Part shown: positions 23,934-34,558 of the stretch, piece by piece | How positions within the stretch are numbered: the first letter of the stretch is position 1 | How the letters are laid out: each line of letters begins with the position of its first letter | Assembly (NCBI GenBank): GCA_947561585.1 | Contig: CANNZV010002472.1 | Location: forward strand, 1 to 64,000 | Direction of reading: 5' to 3' | Source of the DNA: Caprella mutica | Lineage: Eukaryota; Arthropoda; Malacostraca; Amphipoda; Caprellidae | DNA: 64,000 nt | The notes under the pieces: generated by a model | Databases searched by the model: none | Told to the model about the DNA's origin: nothing | Seen by the model: only the letters and a program-made list of their open reading frames with translations | Program-made: the position numbers and the translations under genes

Positions 23934-25944
23934 TTATTCATTGTGGAACTTTGAGAAACAATTATTATCAGCAGTGAGACATAAAGTCACTTTGCATTTA
24001 GAGCATTCCCAACGTGCTCTGGATTTGCATCCTGGCATCTTGCATCGTTGTTGATTTTCTTGGTAGGTTGGCCAATGATGAAAACCATCCATCCTGACTG
24101 CATTTTCGGGGAGAGGCTTTGTATTATTTCCCCGCTTTCTCTTCTCAGTTTGCCTAAATTCAACTGACAGAGAAGGCCTCCCCTGTCGCTTATGAAGCAC
24201 TTTTCCTGCTAGTACCAAGGAATTCGCAACTGACAACTTGAAATCTTGTAGAGGAAGGACGTCTTTCAAAGGCACTTGTGCAGAGTTACAGTCTCTCCGA
24301 TATAAGAGCCAGCTGTTCACCACTGTTACATCTAACAGGTGGTAAATGATCTTGTGGTAGAATTTGTGAGATCTAATGTGAATTCTGTAGAGGGAGACAA
24401 GAGAGTCCATGAGATCAACTCCACCCATAAATTCATTATATTTCTTAACCGCCTCAGGGTAACTTACATCAATTACTTGTTTTTTCTTTTTATCATATCT
24501 AGTGCAGGTACCGAGGGGATGAGCTGACGAAAAACTTGAAATGAGGTTGACGCAACGGTTGTCTGCCCATTTCAAGACTCTGAGCTCCACGCCATCAACA
24601 GTTCCTGAAAATTCACAATGTGAACCTCTTCCTTTTTTCACCAAGTCTTTGTCATTGGTCATCTTGGCACCGATACCTTTTACTCTGTTCAGTCTCACTG
24701 TACCAAGAGCAAATATACCTTTCTTAGCAAGGGTACAAATCAAAGGGACAGATGTGAACCAATTATCAAAATGAATTAGATAATTTTGATGATGAGGAAC
24801 TGATTGAACCAAGCGCAGAACAATATTGCTGCTAGCACCAAGATCAGGCTCATTTTCAACTGGTTTTATTTTCCCAATGTACACTTCAAAATCATATTGC
24901 ATTCCTGCACTATCACACAAGGCAAAAATTTTGAACCCCCATTTGTGTGGCTTGGAAGGTAAATATTGTTTTAGCGCCGATACTCCTTTGAATGGGACAA
25001 TCTGTTCATCTACACTAAGCATTTGACTTTTAGGAATTGAACTGAATTTATTTTTTAGATGTGTCAAAAGAGGTCTGATTTTATACAGTGGGTCATAGTT
25101 AGGACTATTTCTAGCAGGTGCGTTTTGATTGTCATTACAATGAATCATTTTTTTAATTTTTTCCCATCTGTTACGTGAAAATATATCTGAAATGCAATTG
25201 AAGTCAAATTTACCTGACCAGTACAGACGTGCTTTGCTTATTTTTACCATACTCATGTACAGTAGAGTTCCAAAAAATTGTTCCAATTCATTGTTATCCA
25301 AGTTTAGAGGTTTGGTAGAGTCAACTTGGATTGCGTAGAGATTAGTCTGGTGAACCAAATGCTCCATGATGTCTTCGTCAAAGAATATTTTGAAATATTC
25401 AATAGGGTCTTTTACTATTTCTTCTGTTGGTAATGAACTTCTCCACTCGGGTTTTTCTCTCGCTGATTCTTCACCAGATATCAGCTTCCATGGTATTGTT
25501 CTGGTCTGGTCTTCACTTGTTGAAGTTACTGATCTTGGATGATCTGAAGGAATAATTTCTTCATCAGTTTCATCATCTGTAACCTCTTCTACTTCACCGA
25601 CTTCAATTTCAACATCACTGCCTGTGAATGAAACTATAAATTAGAAATGAAAATCATTATGGCTTATCTCCGAATTCAATATTACTAGCTGATTGAATAA
25701 AGAATGAAAGGGTACAATATTGGTTACAATAACGAATGTATTTATTTTCAATTATGTGCATAACATTATATTGAACAACATATTGTTATAAACTTCATAT
25801 AGTTTATAATATAACAAATGGAATAGTCTTACCTAATTCTAATACGTCCAGCTCTTCAGTTATAGGATTTATCAGATCTTCTTCCTCTATTATATTTGCT
25901 ATCCGACTTCTTTGTTGTCGGCCATAAAATCCTAATGGCTTCAT
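23934..25944 (-). CDS. piggyBac transposase, two exons, 599 codons
   Basis: DDE-type cut-and-paste transposase that excises and inserts DNA at TTAA. Exon 1 is 25944-25833 (start MKPLGFYGRQQ, donor TTAG|gtaag). The intron is 25832-25622 (211 bp, GT...AG). Exon 2 is 25621-23934, phase 1, so the joined frame is open. The N-terminus is acidic (EVEEVTDDETDEE), as usual for the family. The DDE_Tnp_1_7 core holds the catalytic aspartates at about residues 242 (SVDEQIVPFKG), 323 (HFDNWFTS) and 440 (GGVDLMDS). Residues ~564-599 form the cysteine-rich DNA-binding domain (CKMPGC...CSKC...CF..FH). Length and order agree with family members of about 590-600 residues. The start is the first ATG of the open exon. 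No stop or frameshift was seen. The intron is inferred, and an alternative start at 25367 would lose the acidic region. Confidence 0.9.
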
Positions 25945-26546
25945 TGTAATTTATAAATAGATATATACTATATTTATCACTAATTTCTTTACAGTAATAA
26001 AATATGTTTATCTGAAAAATATTATTTAGTAATAAGAAACGCAAATACTAAATTTAAACAAAAATATACAAAGCGAAATGAGATTACACGAGCCAAGACA
26101 ACATGTTTTGAACATGTTGTCTTGGGCGGCGTGCGTGTACACATACCAAAACACATACAGAATTAGCATGAAGTGCCCGCTTATCTCGAACGAGAACATT
26201 TGAATTTTTCCTTGGATTTTCAAAAATATTGATTCAATTGTAGTAAACTTTGTTTTAGATACAACATAGAACTTATCTCTACACCATTATAATTTTTTTA
26301 GACTGATTCTATTAGTAGTTTTTTGTGAAATATGAATATAACAGCAGCAAACCACATCACGTGCTACGCCCACCATTGTCCGTGCCATACTAACGATAGA
26401 AAAAAATACATCACCAATTTTTCAAAAGGGAGTGATCAATTAGATAGAGAAAACACTTGACTAAACAGAGGAAGAAAGCTCGATGTACGAAACATTATGA
26501 AATTGCATCAATAAAATAAGTTTCAAACGTACTCGGAGAGCGTCAC

Positions 26547-26560
26547 TGGGCACTATAGGG
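26547..26560 (-). repeat. piggyBac right terminal inverted repeat
   Basis: TGGGCACTATAGGG directly before TTAA, the exact inverse of the left end. Confidence 0.93.
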
Positions 26561-26564
26561 TTAA

Positions 26565-26640
26565 GAAATATAAATATCCTCTAGATCGCATGTGGTTCAA
26601 TTTAGTATTCTAAATATATTCTAACCTCTTTTAACAAGGA
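26565..26640 (+). repeat. Family A repeat, continuation after piggyBac
   Basis: 'gaaatataaatatcc', 'agatcgcatgtggttcaatt' and 'tattctaaatatattctaac' match the region after TTAA in the 49378 copy with small deletions. Further family A remnants recur at ~27000-27054 and 28627-28664, so this copy was broken several times. Confidence 0.65.
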
Positions 26641-26708
26641 AGTTATAATACAGGAACTATAACAACATCTCTCAGCTACATTATTAGGTCTGTTTTTAGG
26701 TCCACTGC

Positions 26709-26941
26709 TATATACGTAGTAGTGACAATAGAGTAACTTGTTATCGTGACGTCATTAAAGCAACAGACTTAATCGAAAATTAGGATAACTGAATACATCA
26801 TTACTCTTTTCTTATATTGGCAATAAATAAACATTTTTATATAACTAAACACTCTTCGATTGCCCGAGATTTAATTTAAGTGTTGCTATGATGACGTCAT
26901 GTGCACTAACCGTCTCAATTGTCACTACTATATTCTATACA
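26709..26941. mobile_element. MITE family B, copy 1
   Basis: Inverted termini around GTAGTGACAAT (left, 'gtagtagtgacaatagag') and ATTGTCACTACTA (right), with inner inverted TGACGTCA sites (26747-26754 and 26892-26899). A shorter relative lies at 58340-58446. No coding content. The transposase source is unknown. Confidence 0.6.
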
Positions 26942-27054
26942 CTGTAGTCTGTGAATTTGCATGGATGAGCAGTGGACTGGACTACAGACACATAAAAACA
27001 AAATGTTAGCCGCCTGCCTTTTAAAGAAGAACAGTCATAAGTCATAACTAGGTA

Positions 27055-28626
27055 CACTACGTGCCACACTTTTGTGCAGATCACACATTTTGCTGTAAAA
27101 TGAGTATAACTCATCCAAATCCATTGAAATTTTCAGTAGACACTTGTCCAATACAGATGTAACATGCCAAGAAATTTCAAATGCCTGTGATACTTATTGG
27201 TAAATTGACAAGGATTTTTCCTAAAAAGGTATAATTTCAGAGTACCACGCTCTTGTGCAGGAGGATAAAAGTGCTTATATAACGTTCAAAAACAATTTTA
27301 TTTATCTCAAAAAGTGTTATCTATATGCAGGAGCTACAAGAGTGCAAATTTAATTACTTCGAAAATACAAAATTAATGAAATTATAACAAAAACTGCATT
27401 TTGATTATTAATACCCAGTAAAACCTCCCTTCTTGTCAACGACCCTCAAAAGACGTCTATCCATGGAGTTAGTCAACTTATTTATAGTATCTGGTGTTAT
27501 CTTCTCACAGATTTTTTCAATTTCCCTCCAGAGGTCCTCCTTGTTTGTGAATTGACGTCCTCCCGCATACAACTTTTGTTTTAATATGGACCAGAGGTTT
27601 ACAATTGGATTTAAATCCGGTGAGAGGCTGGGCCAGACCATCAATTTATCATCCGAGAACTTAAGAGTTTCCAGGTAACTGCGGGTAGCTGTAGCTGCAT
27701 GGGACGGGGCGTTATCATGCATGAAAATGATCTTTTTCTTGAGTGCAGCTGGTTGCCTCTTCAGCCACGGAACAAAATTGTTCGTCAAAAAGCTAATATA
27801 ATTAGCTGACGTGATTTTAACGCCCTCTGGTACACGGAAGGGTCCCACCAATCTGTCTCCAAGTATTCCAGCCCACATCATAACACCTCCTCCTCCTTGT
27901 TGACGACGAATCCTCTGAGGACGAGAAGAGCCATGGGCAGTCCATGACTTTGCCCAACCGTCAGGGCCGTCAAGAGTCGCTCGCATCTCATCAGTGAAGA
28001 GCACAGTCTGTCTTGAGATACTTCTCAGCCCAAGAAACTCTTGCTTTCTTGTGTGACTCCTTCAAAGGAGGCCTGATAACGGGTGAAACATGAGAAGCCA
28101 TACTTCTCAAGATCTTGCAACGAGTGGTTTTGGGGACTTCCTCCATACCTGCACTCTTGAAAATTTCCCCACTTGTGGCAGTGGAGTTCCTCTTGATCCT
28201 GGACAAGTTCCGCCTGGTTGCTACTTTCCATTTACCCTTATCCTTACGAGTGACCTTCCTCATGGGATCATCAATAAATTTCTTCACTGTACGTGGGTCA
28301 CGACCGATTTCAGTGGAAATAGACTATGCATCATGTCCCTCAGCCAGCATGGATACTATCTTACTCTTTTCAGAGTCAGAAAGACACGGGCGGCGACTCA
28401 TTTTCGATATTTAAAAATGTGAGGACAACAAACACAAGAGCGTAGCACGGTTAAATAATGTAAAAATTGATCATACTCGGTTAATAAACAACGGATTACC
28501 TTCAAATTTTATACATAACCTCCTAGTTAGGGTTTCCATATTAACTGCAAATTTCATTTTATTTCATTGATTTTTACTCATTTTATCCCAAAATTTGTGA
28601 TCTGCACGAAAGTGTGGCACGTAGTG
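27055..28626 (-). mobile_element. Tc1/mariner element (DD37E type), dead copy
   Basis: A 1572-bp element between TA dinucleotides (27053-27054 and 28627-28628) with long inverted ends starting CACTACGTGCCACACTTT (right end reads AAAGTGTGGCACGTAGTG). Inverted similarity continues into 'gatctgcac' and 'ctcattttat'-type sequence. It carries one disrupted transposase on the minus strand. The flanks ('gtcataactagg' and 'taccaag') join to match family A ('ataactaggtataccaag' at 49691), so it was inserted into a family A copy. Confidence 0.92.
27408..28401 (-). pseudogene. Tc1/mariner transposase pseudogene (DD37E family, E to V)
   Basis: Begins MSRRPCLSDSEKSKIVSMLA (28401), an HTH-type N-terminus, then meets TAG at 28326-28324. 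The same frame goes on through DPRTVKKFIDDPMRKVTRK and KKARVSWAEKYLKTD, then shifts frame near 28004-28010 into VLFTDEM, which holds the first catalytic D. The second D is in FMHDNAPSH. The third acidic residue should be the E of DLNPIENLW, but here the codon is GTA and the motif reads DLNPIVNLW. The spacing of 37 residues from the second D assigns the DD37E type. The protein ends at 27408 (GGFTGY). Stop, frameshift and loss of the catalytic glutamate each predict inactivity. Confidence 0.9.
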
Positions 28627-29792
28627 TATACCAAGCCAGTATTAACCTATGTAGATACCATATAGTCAAAGACAATATAAGATAGACGCTCAACTCCATG
28701 TTATAAAATACAGAGTATGTTTGCACTGACGTCAGCACTCTGACCCAACTTCTAGCCAATCAGCGTTAAGGTATACCTACAACTTAGTGTCGTCTAAGAC
28801 AATATCCTACCTGTACTCGCTTGGTACAATGGTATACCATAGTAAACAGAATAGTATAGTACCGCAGTTACATGTATTATTCAAATTTATTCTGGGTAGG
28901 CTGTGACGTCATGTATGTTAACAAGAGGTCACGTCATAGTAAACAGAATTGCTGTGGGTCACGTGGATTAGAGAATTAAGATGGTGGCCAACGCGACCGA
29001 TCTGACAAATGATCTAATTATCTTGAATAAATCGTCTTCTTCAAGACTAAAAATTTGTTACTATCTTGGGTGTAAAAAGACCAGTAGCAATTACATCAAC
29101 AGTCATTTTTTAATTTTCGTCCGTATGACTATAAAGATTGGATAATAGCATGCGGTAATGTGGAATTAAAAAAAATATCACCGAAAACGTTATTTAACAA
29201 AAGTTGGGTGTGTTGCAGCCATATTTTGTGTTTGTACTGTACGTACACACGTACGCATCATTGTTGACATGTGACGTCACAGCCTACCGGGACACGCGTA
29301 ATATCCCCCCTATAGCTCTGAATATATGTTCTCCGTACTGTGGGTATACCTAGTTATGACTATTCTCCGAATAGTAGGTAGATTATATTCAAAATACTAA
29401 ATTGAACCACATATGCGATCTTGTAAACTTAATTAATAATAAAGTAATTAGTTCTCTGATCCCTAATCAGTAGAGAATATTTATATTTCTAATGACTTCA
29501 CACGTTAAAACTGAAGATTATCCTTCTATGAATTTCAAGGGGGGGGGGGGAGGCGAGGGGTCGTACGTTAATTATTGTTTGGTGTGACGTATGATACTGA
29601 TCGCTTCTGATTGGTTGATATTATTTTTGCATATCAAGTTGAGCGTCTATCTTATATTGTCTTTGACGACATTAAGTTGTAGGTATACATTAACTTTAAT
29701 TGGCTAGAAGTTGGGTCAGAGTGCTGACGTCAGTGCAAACATGCTCTGAATTTGATAACATGGAGTTGAGCGTCTATCTTACATTGTCTTTG
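28627..29792. repeat. Family A cluster, folded and nested copies
   Basis: 28627-28664 continues the family A copy that hosts the Tc1 element. At 28667 a new copy begins 'caaagacaatataagatag'. Its first ~130 bp are repeated inverted at 29664-29792, ending 'cttacattgtctttg'. Between them, ~29330-29665 is another family A half in reverse orientation with an internal G-run. 28830-29330 is partly unrelated and has two further TGACGTCA sites. Overall this is a foldback arrangement of the family. Confidence 0.7.
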
Positions 29793-32631
29793 GGTTCACC
29801 ATAGTTAGATGCAGCTGCTCCTGCTGGGAACGCTTCCTCTGATAAACAAGACTAACACCGGATCACTTATCTCAAATCGTCCTACATAATAACGGTTCTA
29901 AAGAAATCCGTAGAAAGCGCCTACTTGAAGAAGAGAAACCGTACTGAGGTCAAACAATTGAAAATAAATGGTAATAGAATATACATTATTATAGTTAAAG
30001 TGAATTCAAACTAAGCGTTTTTGATAAAAATAGGATACAAGTAAATAGGCTCACCTCAAACAATATATAGGCATAAGAGATTTATAATAAGTCTTACTTG
30101 ATACTATGAAATACAATAAAAAATAATTCTATAAAAAGAAGTTGTATAAGAAGACTACCAAAGTAGTCTTCTTTCTAAATAAACGGTAATAATAAAAATA
30201 TTTATATTGCAAATCGTATCTAGACCATAAATTTTAATTAAAATTTACTTACGTAAATGAGACCAACATAATAGTAATTTAGTACTAAAGAATCTATTAA
30301 AAATCGAACTGTGGTATAAGATATTAAGTGAAACCGTACTGAGTTATTCCAATTATAAAGTAATAAAAAGTGCCTGTATCAAAAGAAATTTGCTCAAACC
30401 GTACGAACGTCTACTGTACTACCATAAGGGTGGTTATCACTTGACGAGACCTGCGTAAACGAGAACTAGGCCAGATGATATATGGCAAATGCCTTTAACG
30501 TAAATGTCCTTGAAGGTAAGAACCAATCAGCGCCGTCTCCTCTCCTTCCCCACCCCTAAGGGGCGGAGCTACTGTGTCACTCTGACTGTAACTCCACCTT
30601 AGTGCGCTCCCCAAAGCATCACTTCATTGATTCAACTTTATATAAATTAGTGTTACACAATTCACTAGGTATATCTGCAGAATGATCAGAAAGTAAAAAT
30701 GTGTTTTGAACTAAATTATATTCCAATATATATTATTTAGAAATGGATGTCACTTTCAGAGTTCTCTAAAAGTTATATGACAAATGTGTTGAAAGAAATT
30801 CAATGTAATAAAATCAGTTCATATTGAAGCACTCAACCTTATAAATAACGATGTCAATTTGTAAGAAAAAGAGTAACAATGAATTCAAATTAGATATAGG
30901 AAATTTAATTAAAATGCAATCAGTTGAGAAGGCAAATCAAAATTTACTAATTCATTGTCATATAAACTTGTTCTAATCTTCTTCAAGAATAGATCCTACT
31001 TTAAATCTATAGCAAAAAACAGTAGATTTAATACTATCATTCCATGAACGAGTAACTTTCATCCTTTCAAATTAACTAATTCAATGTACTTTATATTAAA
31101 ATATAAAGACGCTTATTAAATTTATATTCTTTGCATTGTTACATGAGGAAATTATCCACTTTTCTGCATATGTTTTATTTAAAGTGAAAATTATTGATGA
31201 TTGCAGGAATTGAGGAGAATAATAAACTTTCAAAATTAGGGAAAATAACGTCATAGAAGTTGGTAAACATGTATTTCTTAACGAAGTTCATCAGATTACA
31301 ATGTAAAGGAAAATCTATTGATCAGTTTCTGCCTCACAAGAAACATTACGTCTAAAGTTAATGAATCAAATTTTTTATTAATTTGAAATCTCTGTCCCAT
31401 ATTTTCTTCTAAGCCATTATAAGTTGTTGATAAAAATAAACAAACCATCACATAACAACATTCACAATTTATGCTATTATAATTATGGTGCGCGCCATCC
31501 AGAAATTAGGATATTCTATAATTTTTGAACGGCTAAAAATTCTTAGGATTGTTAAGTGTGCTGGGTTTCAAAACACGACGAGGTTTACTTTTTGTATTTT
31601 TACTAATACGCATTAGAAACTAGTATTGAAATACAAATTAGGAACTACTACACCGGCACTTTGCTACTTCATCGAAACACACCTAGTCTAATAGGTACTG
31701 CTATCTAGGCAGCTAATTTAAAACTAAAGCTAATACACTATTGTCATATTAGGGGAGAAAGGATAAAAAAAATCTATACACAAACAAAATGTAGCTATAG
31801 CTGCTATACGATAGAAAATTACTATTGTTAAATTTATACGAACTGGACAATACGAAAACTCGCAGAATAAAACAATATCGTCACCGTGAAACTCTGACCA
31901 ATTAAAATAAAATATCATGAAGTATTGATAGAAATAGATTTATCTAACTTTTATTTCAATGGTTATTATAATAATAAAAACATCCTAACGAGTTCCCGGT
32001 ATCAAATATATTTATGTAATTTTCTATTGTTATCTATAGCTATATTGTAAATTTCAATTTAACAGATGGTATTTCAAAATACAGGAAAAGGTTATTTTTG
32101 TGATTTACAACAGAGCCAAGATAATTCCATGCCATGTCCTCTGAAGAAGACCCCGAGTTCATCGTGACTTCATGCTCATTTCTGTCATTTGTTGAACAAG
32201 AGTTTCAATCTGCAAAGTAAAAAACATTTAAAAATAGGATATAATTTCAGTAGCTATTCTAAATATCGGAATCAAAGAATTAAAACGAAATATATAAATA
32301 TATATTGTTCAGATACAGGCAGACACCGATTTTATTACACCCACTCTGATAAAATCTGTAATAATTGCGAGGCGAGGCATGTTTCGAAACTATTTCAGTA
32401 GGTTATTATACAAAACACGAGACCATTCTTTGTGATTTTTATTTCATGGTATTTACAACAATCGTCAATATATTATTCAGCCGATGTGTTCAGAAAAAAA
32501 AGACATAACAACCCTAGTGATGTTCCCCGGGAGCTACGACAGTGGCAAGTTTATCATAATTGTAATTCGGTTTTATACCCAATGTTGATATCATGTGAAA
32601 CAACAAACTAGGTTTTTATAAGCTAATAAGA
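29793..32631. other. AT-rich interval without recognised genes
   Basis: Apart from the promoter-like stretch at 30515-30655, nothing is supportable. Short ORFs at 31730-31918 and 32189-32401 lack coding signatures. Confidence 0.5.
30515..30655 (+). promoter_or_regulatory. Promoter-like GC-rich stretch
   Basis: A local GC-rich island in A/T-rich DNA holds a CCAAT box (AACCAATCAGCG, ~30519), a GC box (GGGGCGGAGC, ~30560) and a TATA-like TTTATATAAATT (~30637), in promoter order on the plus strand. No ORF or exon follows, so the assignment rests on motifs only. An alternative is a MITE fragment, since family A also carries 'ccaatcagcg'. Confidence 0.22.
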
Positions 32632-33330
32632 TTCATTATTAAAGGAGAAGAAGCAATTTCAGTGGCACCATCAGAAAGAGAGAACTAACTAATTTTTGAC
32701 AATTAAAAATTACATTTTCATATTCGGATTTCTCAAAATTGTAGCTAGTGAATCCTCCAGGCTACCAATAAAAGATTGTTTCGAAACAAATCAATTAATT
32801 ATTGAATGAGATCATGAAGAAATTAGTGGTACCAACAGAAAAGATTACAAGTTCATACAAAATTCTAATTTTTGACCATTAAATATTAAATTTAAAAAAT
32901 TGATATTTCTAGAAATATTAGTGAATGCACCAAGTTACCAATTAAAAATTCTTTCAAACAAATCAATTAATTATTGAAAGAGAATTAGCAATTTCAGGGT
33001 CACCATCAGTAAATATTACAAGTCCGTACACAAATCCTAATGTTTGCCCATAATTTAATAAATTTTCTAAATTCGGTTCTCTAGAAATATTGGTTAACAT
33101 ATCAGACTAACTATTAAAGTTTTTTTTCAAGCTAATTTATTCACTATTCAAGGTGAAGAAGTAATTTCAGTGTCAATATCAGATTATTTAAATAGTCATT
33201 ACATAAATATTTTATCAAATTTGATAAGAAAAATTAATATTTTTTACATTCTGTTTTCTAGAAAGTAGCTATAGAGAATAAGCCTATCATTTAATTTAAA
33301 TCATTTAATGTTTGTAGCAATTGAATCAGT
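32632..33330. repeat. Decayed ~170-bp tandem repeat, about 4 units
   Basis: Unit starts near 32632, 32795, 32966 and 33139 share 'ttaattattgaa', 'gaagaagcaatttcagtg' and 'caccatcag' in the same order, with later parts 'attacaagt' and 'ctagaaatatt'. A partial fifth start ('tcacaattgaagg') is near 33330. Divergence is high, so this is old. Confidence 0.6.
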
Positions 33331-33727
33331 TCACAATTGAAGGAGTGTTAGTTTGCGCTCCTAGCAGGACGCAGTAGTAAGTTGAAGTAACATACATTTA
33401 CACGAAACAATTATGCTACAATTTAATAGTTCATTTAGATGTTTACATAAATACAATCAATAGAATATTTGGCCACACAGGTTTGGCAGCAAAATGACAA
33501 CAGTAAATTATCATGTCACTCTTTACCTAATCATCCCTCTTCCCAATCACGAAAAATTACTAAGTGATTTTTCGGGATTCGGAAATTAAATGTTTACAGT
33601 ACTACAATTATATGAAAATTTGATCCATACTTCAGTGTTATTACCATTTGTGGCAAATTCCTAGTACACACCCCTATTACATGTAGGGATGTGAACTAAG
33701 AATCGATTTACCCCCTTCCTATTATAT
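33331..33727. other. AT-rich interval, no gene recognised
   Basis: No supportable feature before the start of the large inverted repeat. Confidence 0.5.
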
Positions 33728-34558
33728 GGGTTATTTTTTTATTTGATTTAAATATTAGCCAATAAGAAAATTGTATGAGAGGACTCCTTGGTTGCTGCAT
33801 TATGTAGCATGAAGAACTCAACAAGTAGTTTGAATTTTCCCAAGCTTTCAGAAATCTTTGTGATATCCGTCTTCAGGGGTAACATTTATTGAAAAACAAG
33901 CGACTTATAATCTACCTACTCGTAATCATGATACATATCCTAATTTATAATTTTTTTTAACATTTAAATTTTGACAATCTTATAGGCACTATTTACTAAG
34001 GAAATTCATATGCTCTATTTAAAGTGTTATGGTTCCTTACGTATAGTGCGATTCTAATTTTCTCCTATTAAAAGTATGCTAACATTGTTACAATATCCCA
34101 ACATTAATTACCCAAAAAAATTAATACCATCAGGTGGGCGATCTTTATTTAGCCGAACAATTGCCTGTTAAAGTTTTCCAGGCAATTGTTCGTTCTTTGG
34201 CTTTGACGAAAAACAGAAAGAACGTTATATCCCGCCCGATGGCACCAAAATCTCTCGAAATATCCAACCAGCCTTTATCAACTCCAACCCATTTTACATC
34301 AAGTGGCTTGGCAGCAATGGGAAAGCCATTATTTTCTTGACCAGTGCTTTTAGAGCATTCTCTCATTGCAGTAAAACTGCCTCAGTTTGGTTGAAGTTAT
34401 TTTCTTCGATATTGCCTAATAAAAGAATAATAATTAATTTCAGTTCTCTTGTAACTAGTTCATTAGAATGAATTTTTGATATGTTTAAAACATAGCTAAT
34501 AATTCCTACTCTGGTAAGAATTACTCGAAATCTTAAAATAAATTAAAGTAATTTTTTC
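33728..34558. repeat. Large inverted repeat, left arm (~0.83 kb)
   Basis: Starts 'gggttatttttttatttg' and is the inverse of 37235-38144 over nearly its whole length, with substitutions and one 41-bp deletion relative to the right arm. It contains an inverted MULE exon fragment and a CTGAAGA...GAAA hammerhead-like motif (minus strand, near 33876). Confidence 0.9.
34128..34420 (-). pseudogene. MULE transposase exon fragment, left arm, deleted
   Basis: Inverse copy of the exon at 37419-37715. Relative to that copy it lacks 41 bp around the segment NLAEAGNPPNAVAL, which breaks the frame. Remaining sequence encodes the ALVKKIMAFP and ERFW...RTNN regions in different frames. It has no other exons nearby. 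Confidence 0.7.

Larger units (their letters stand above)
23425..26560 (-). mobile_element. piggyBac element, apparently full length
   Basis: A 3136-bp element flanked by direct TTAA duplications (23421-23424 and 26561-26564) with 14-bp perfect terminal inverted repeats CCCTATAGTGCCCA. Inside lies a 17-bp subterminal inverted repeat with 15 matches (23554-23570 and 26185-26201, core GTTCTCGT). It encodes one two-exon transposase on the minus strand with all three catalytic aspartates and a C-terminal cysteine-rich domain. Terminal structure, target duplication, subterminal repeats and open reading frame are all present, so this may be a recently active copy. It sits inside a family A repeat. 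Confidence 0.93.

Noticed and set aside
24339..25026. Three plus-strand ORFs of 62-77 codons
   Set aside because: They are antisense shadows of the piggyBac transposase exon.
28090..28422. Plus-strand ORFs of 99-110 codons
   Set aside because: Antisense to the Tc1/mariner transposase pseudogene; no independent signature.
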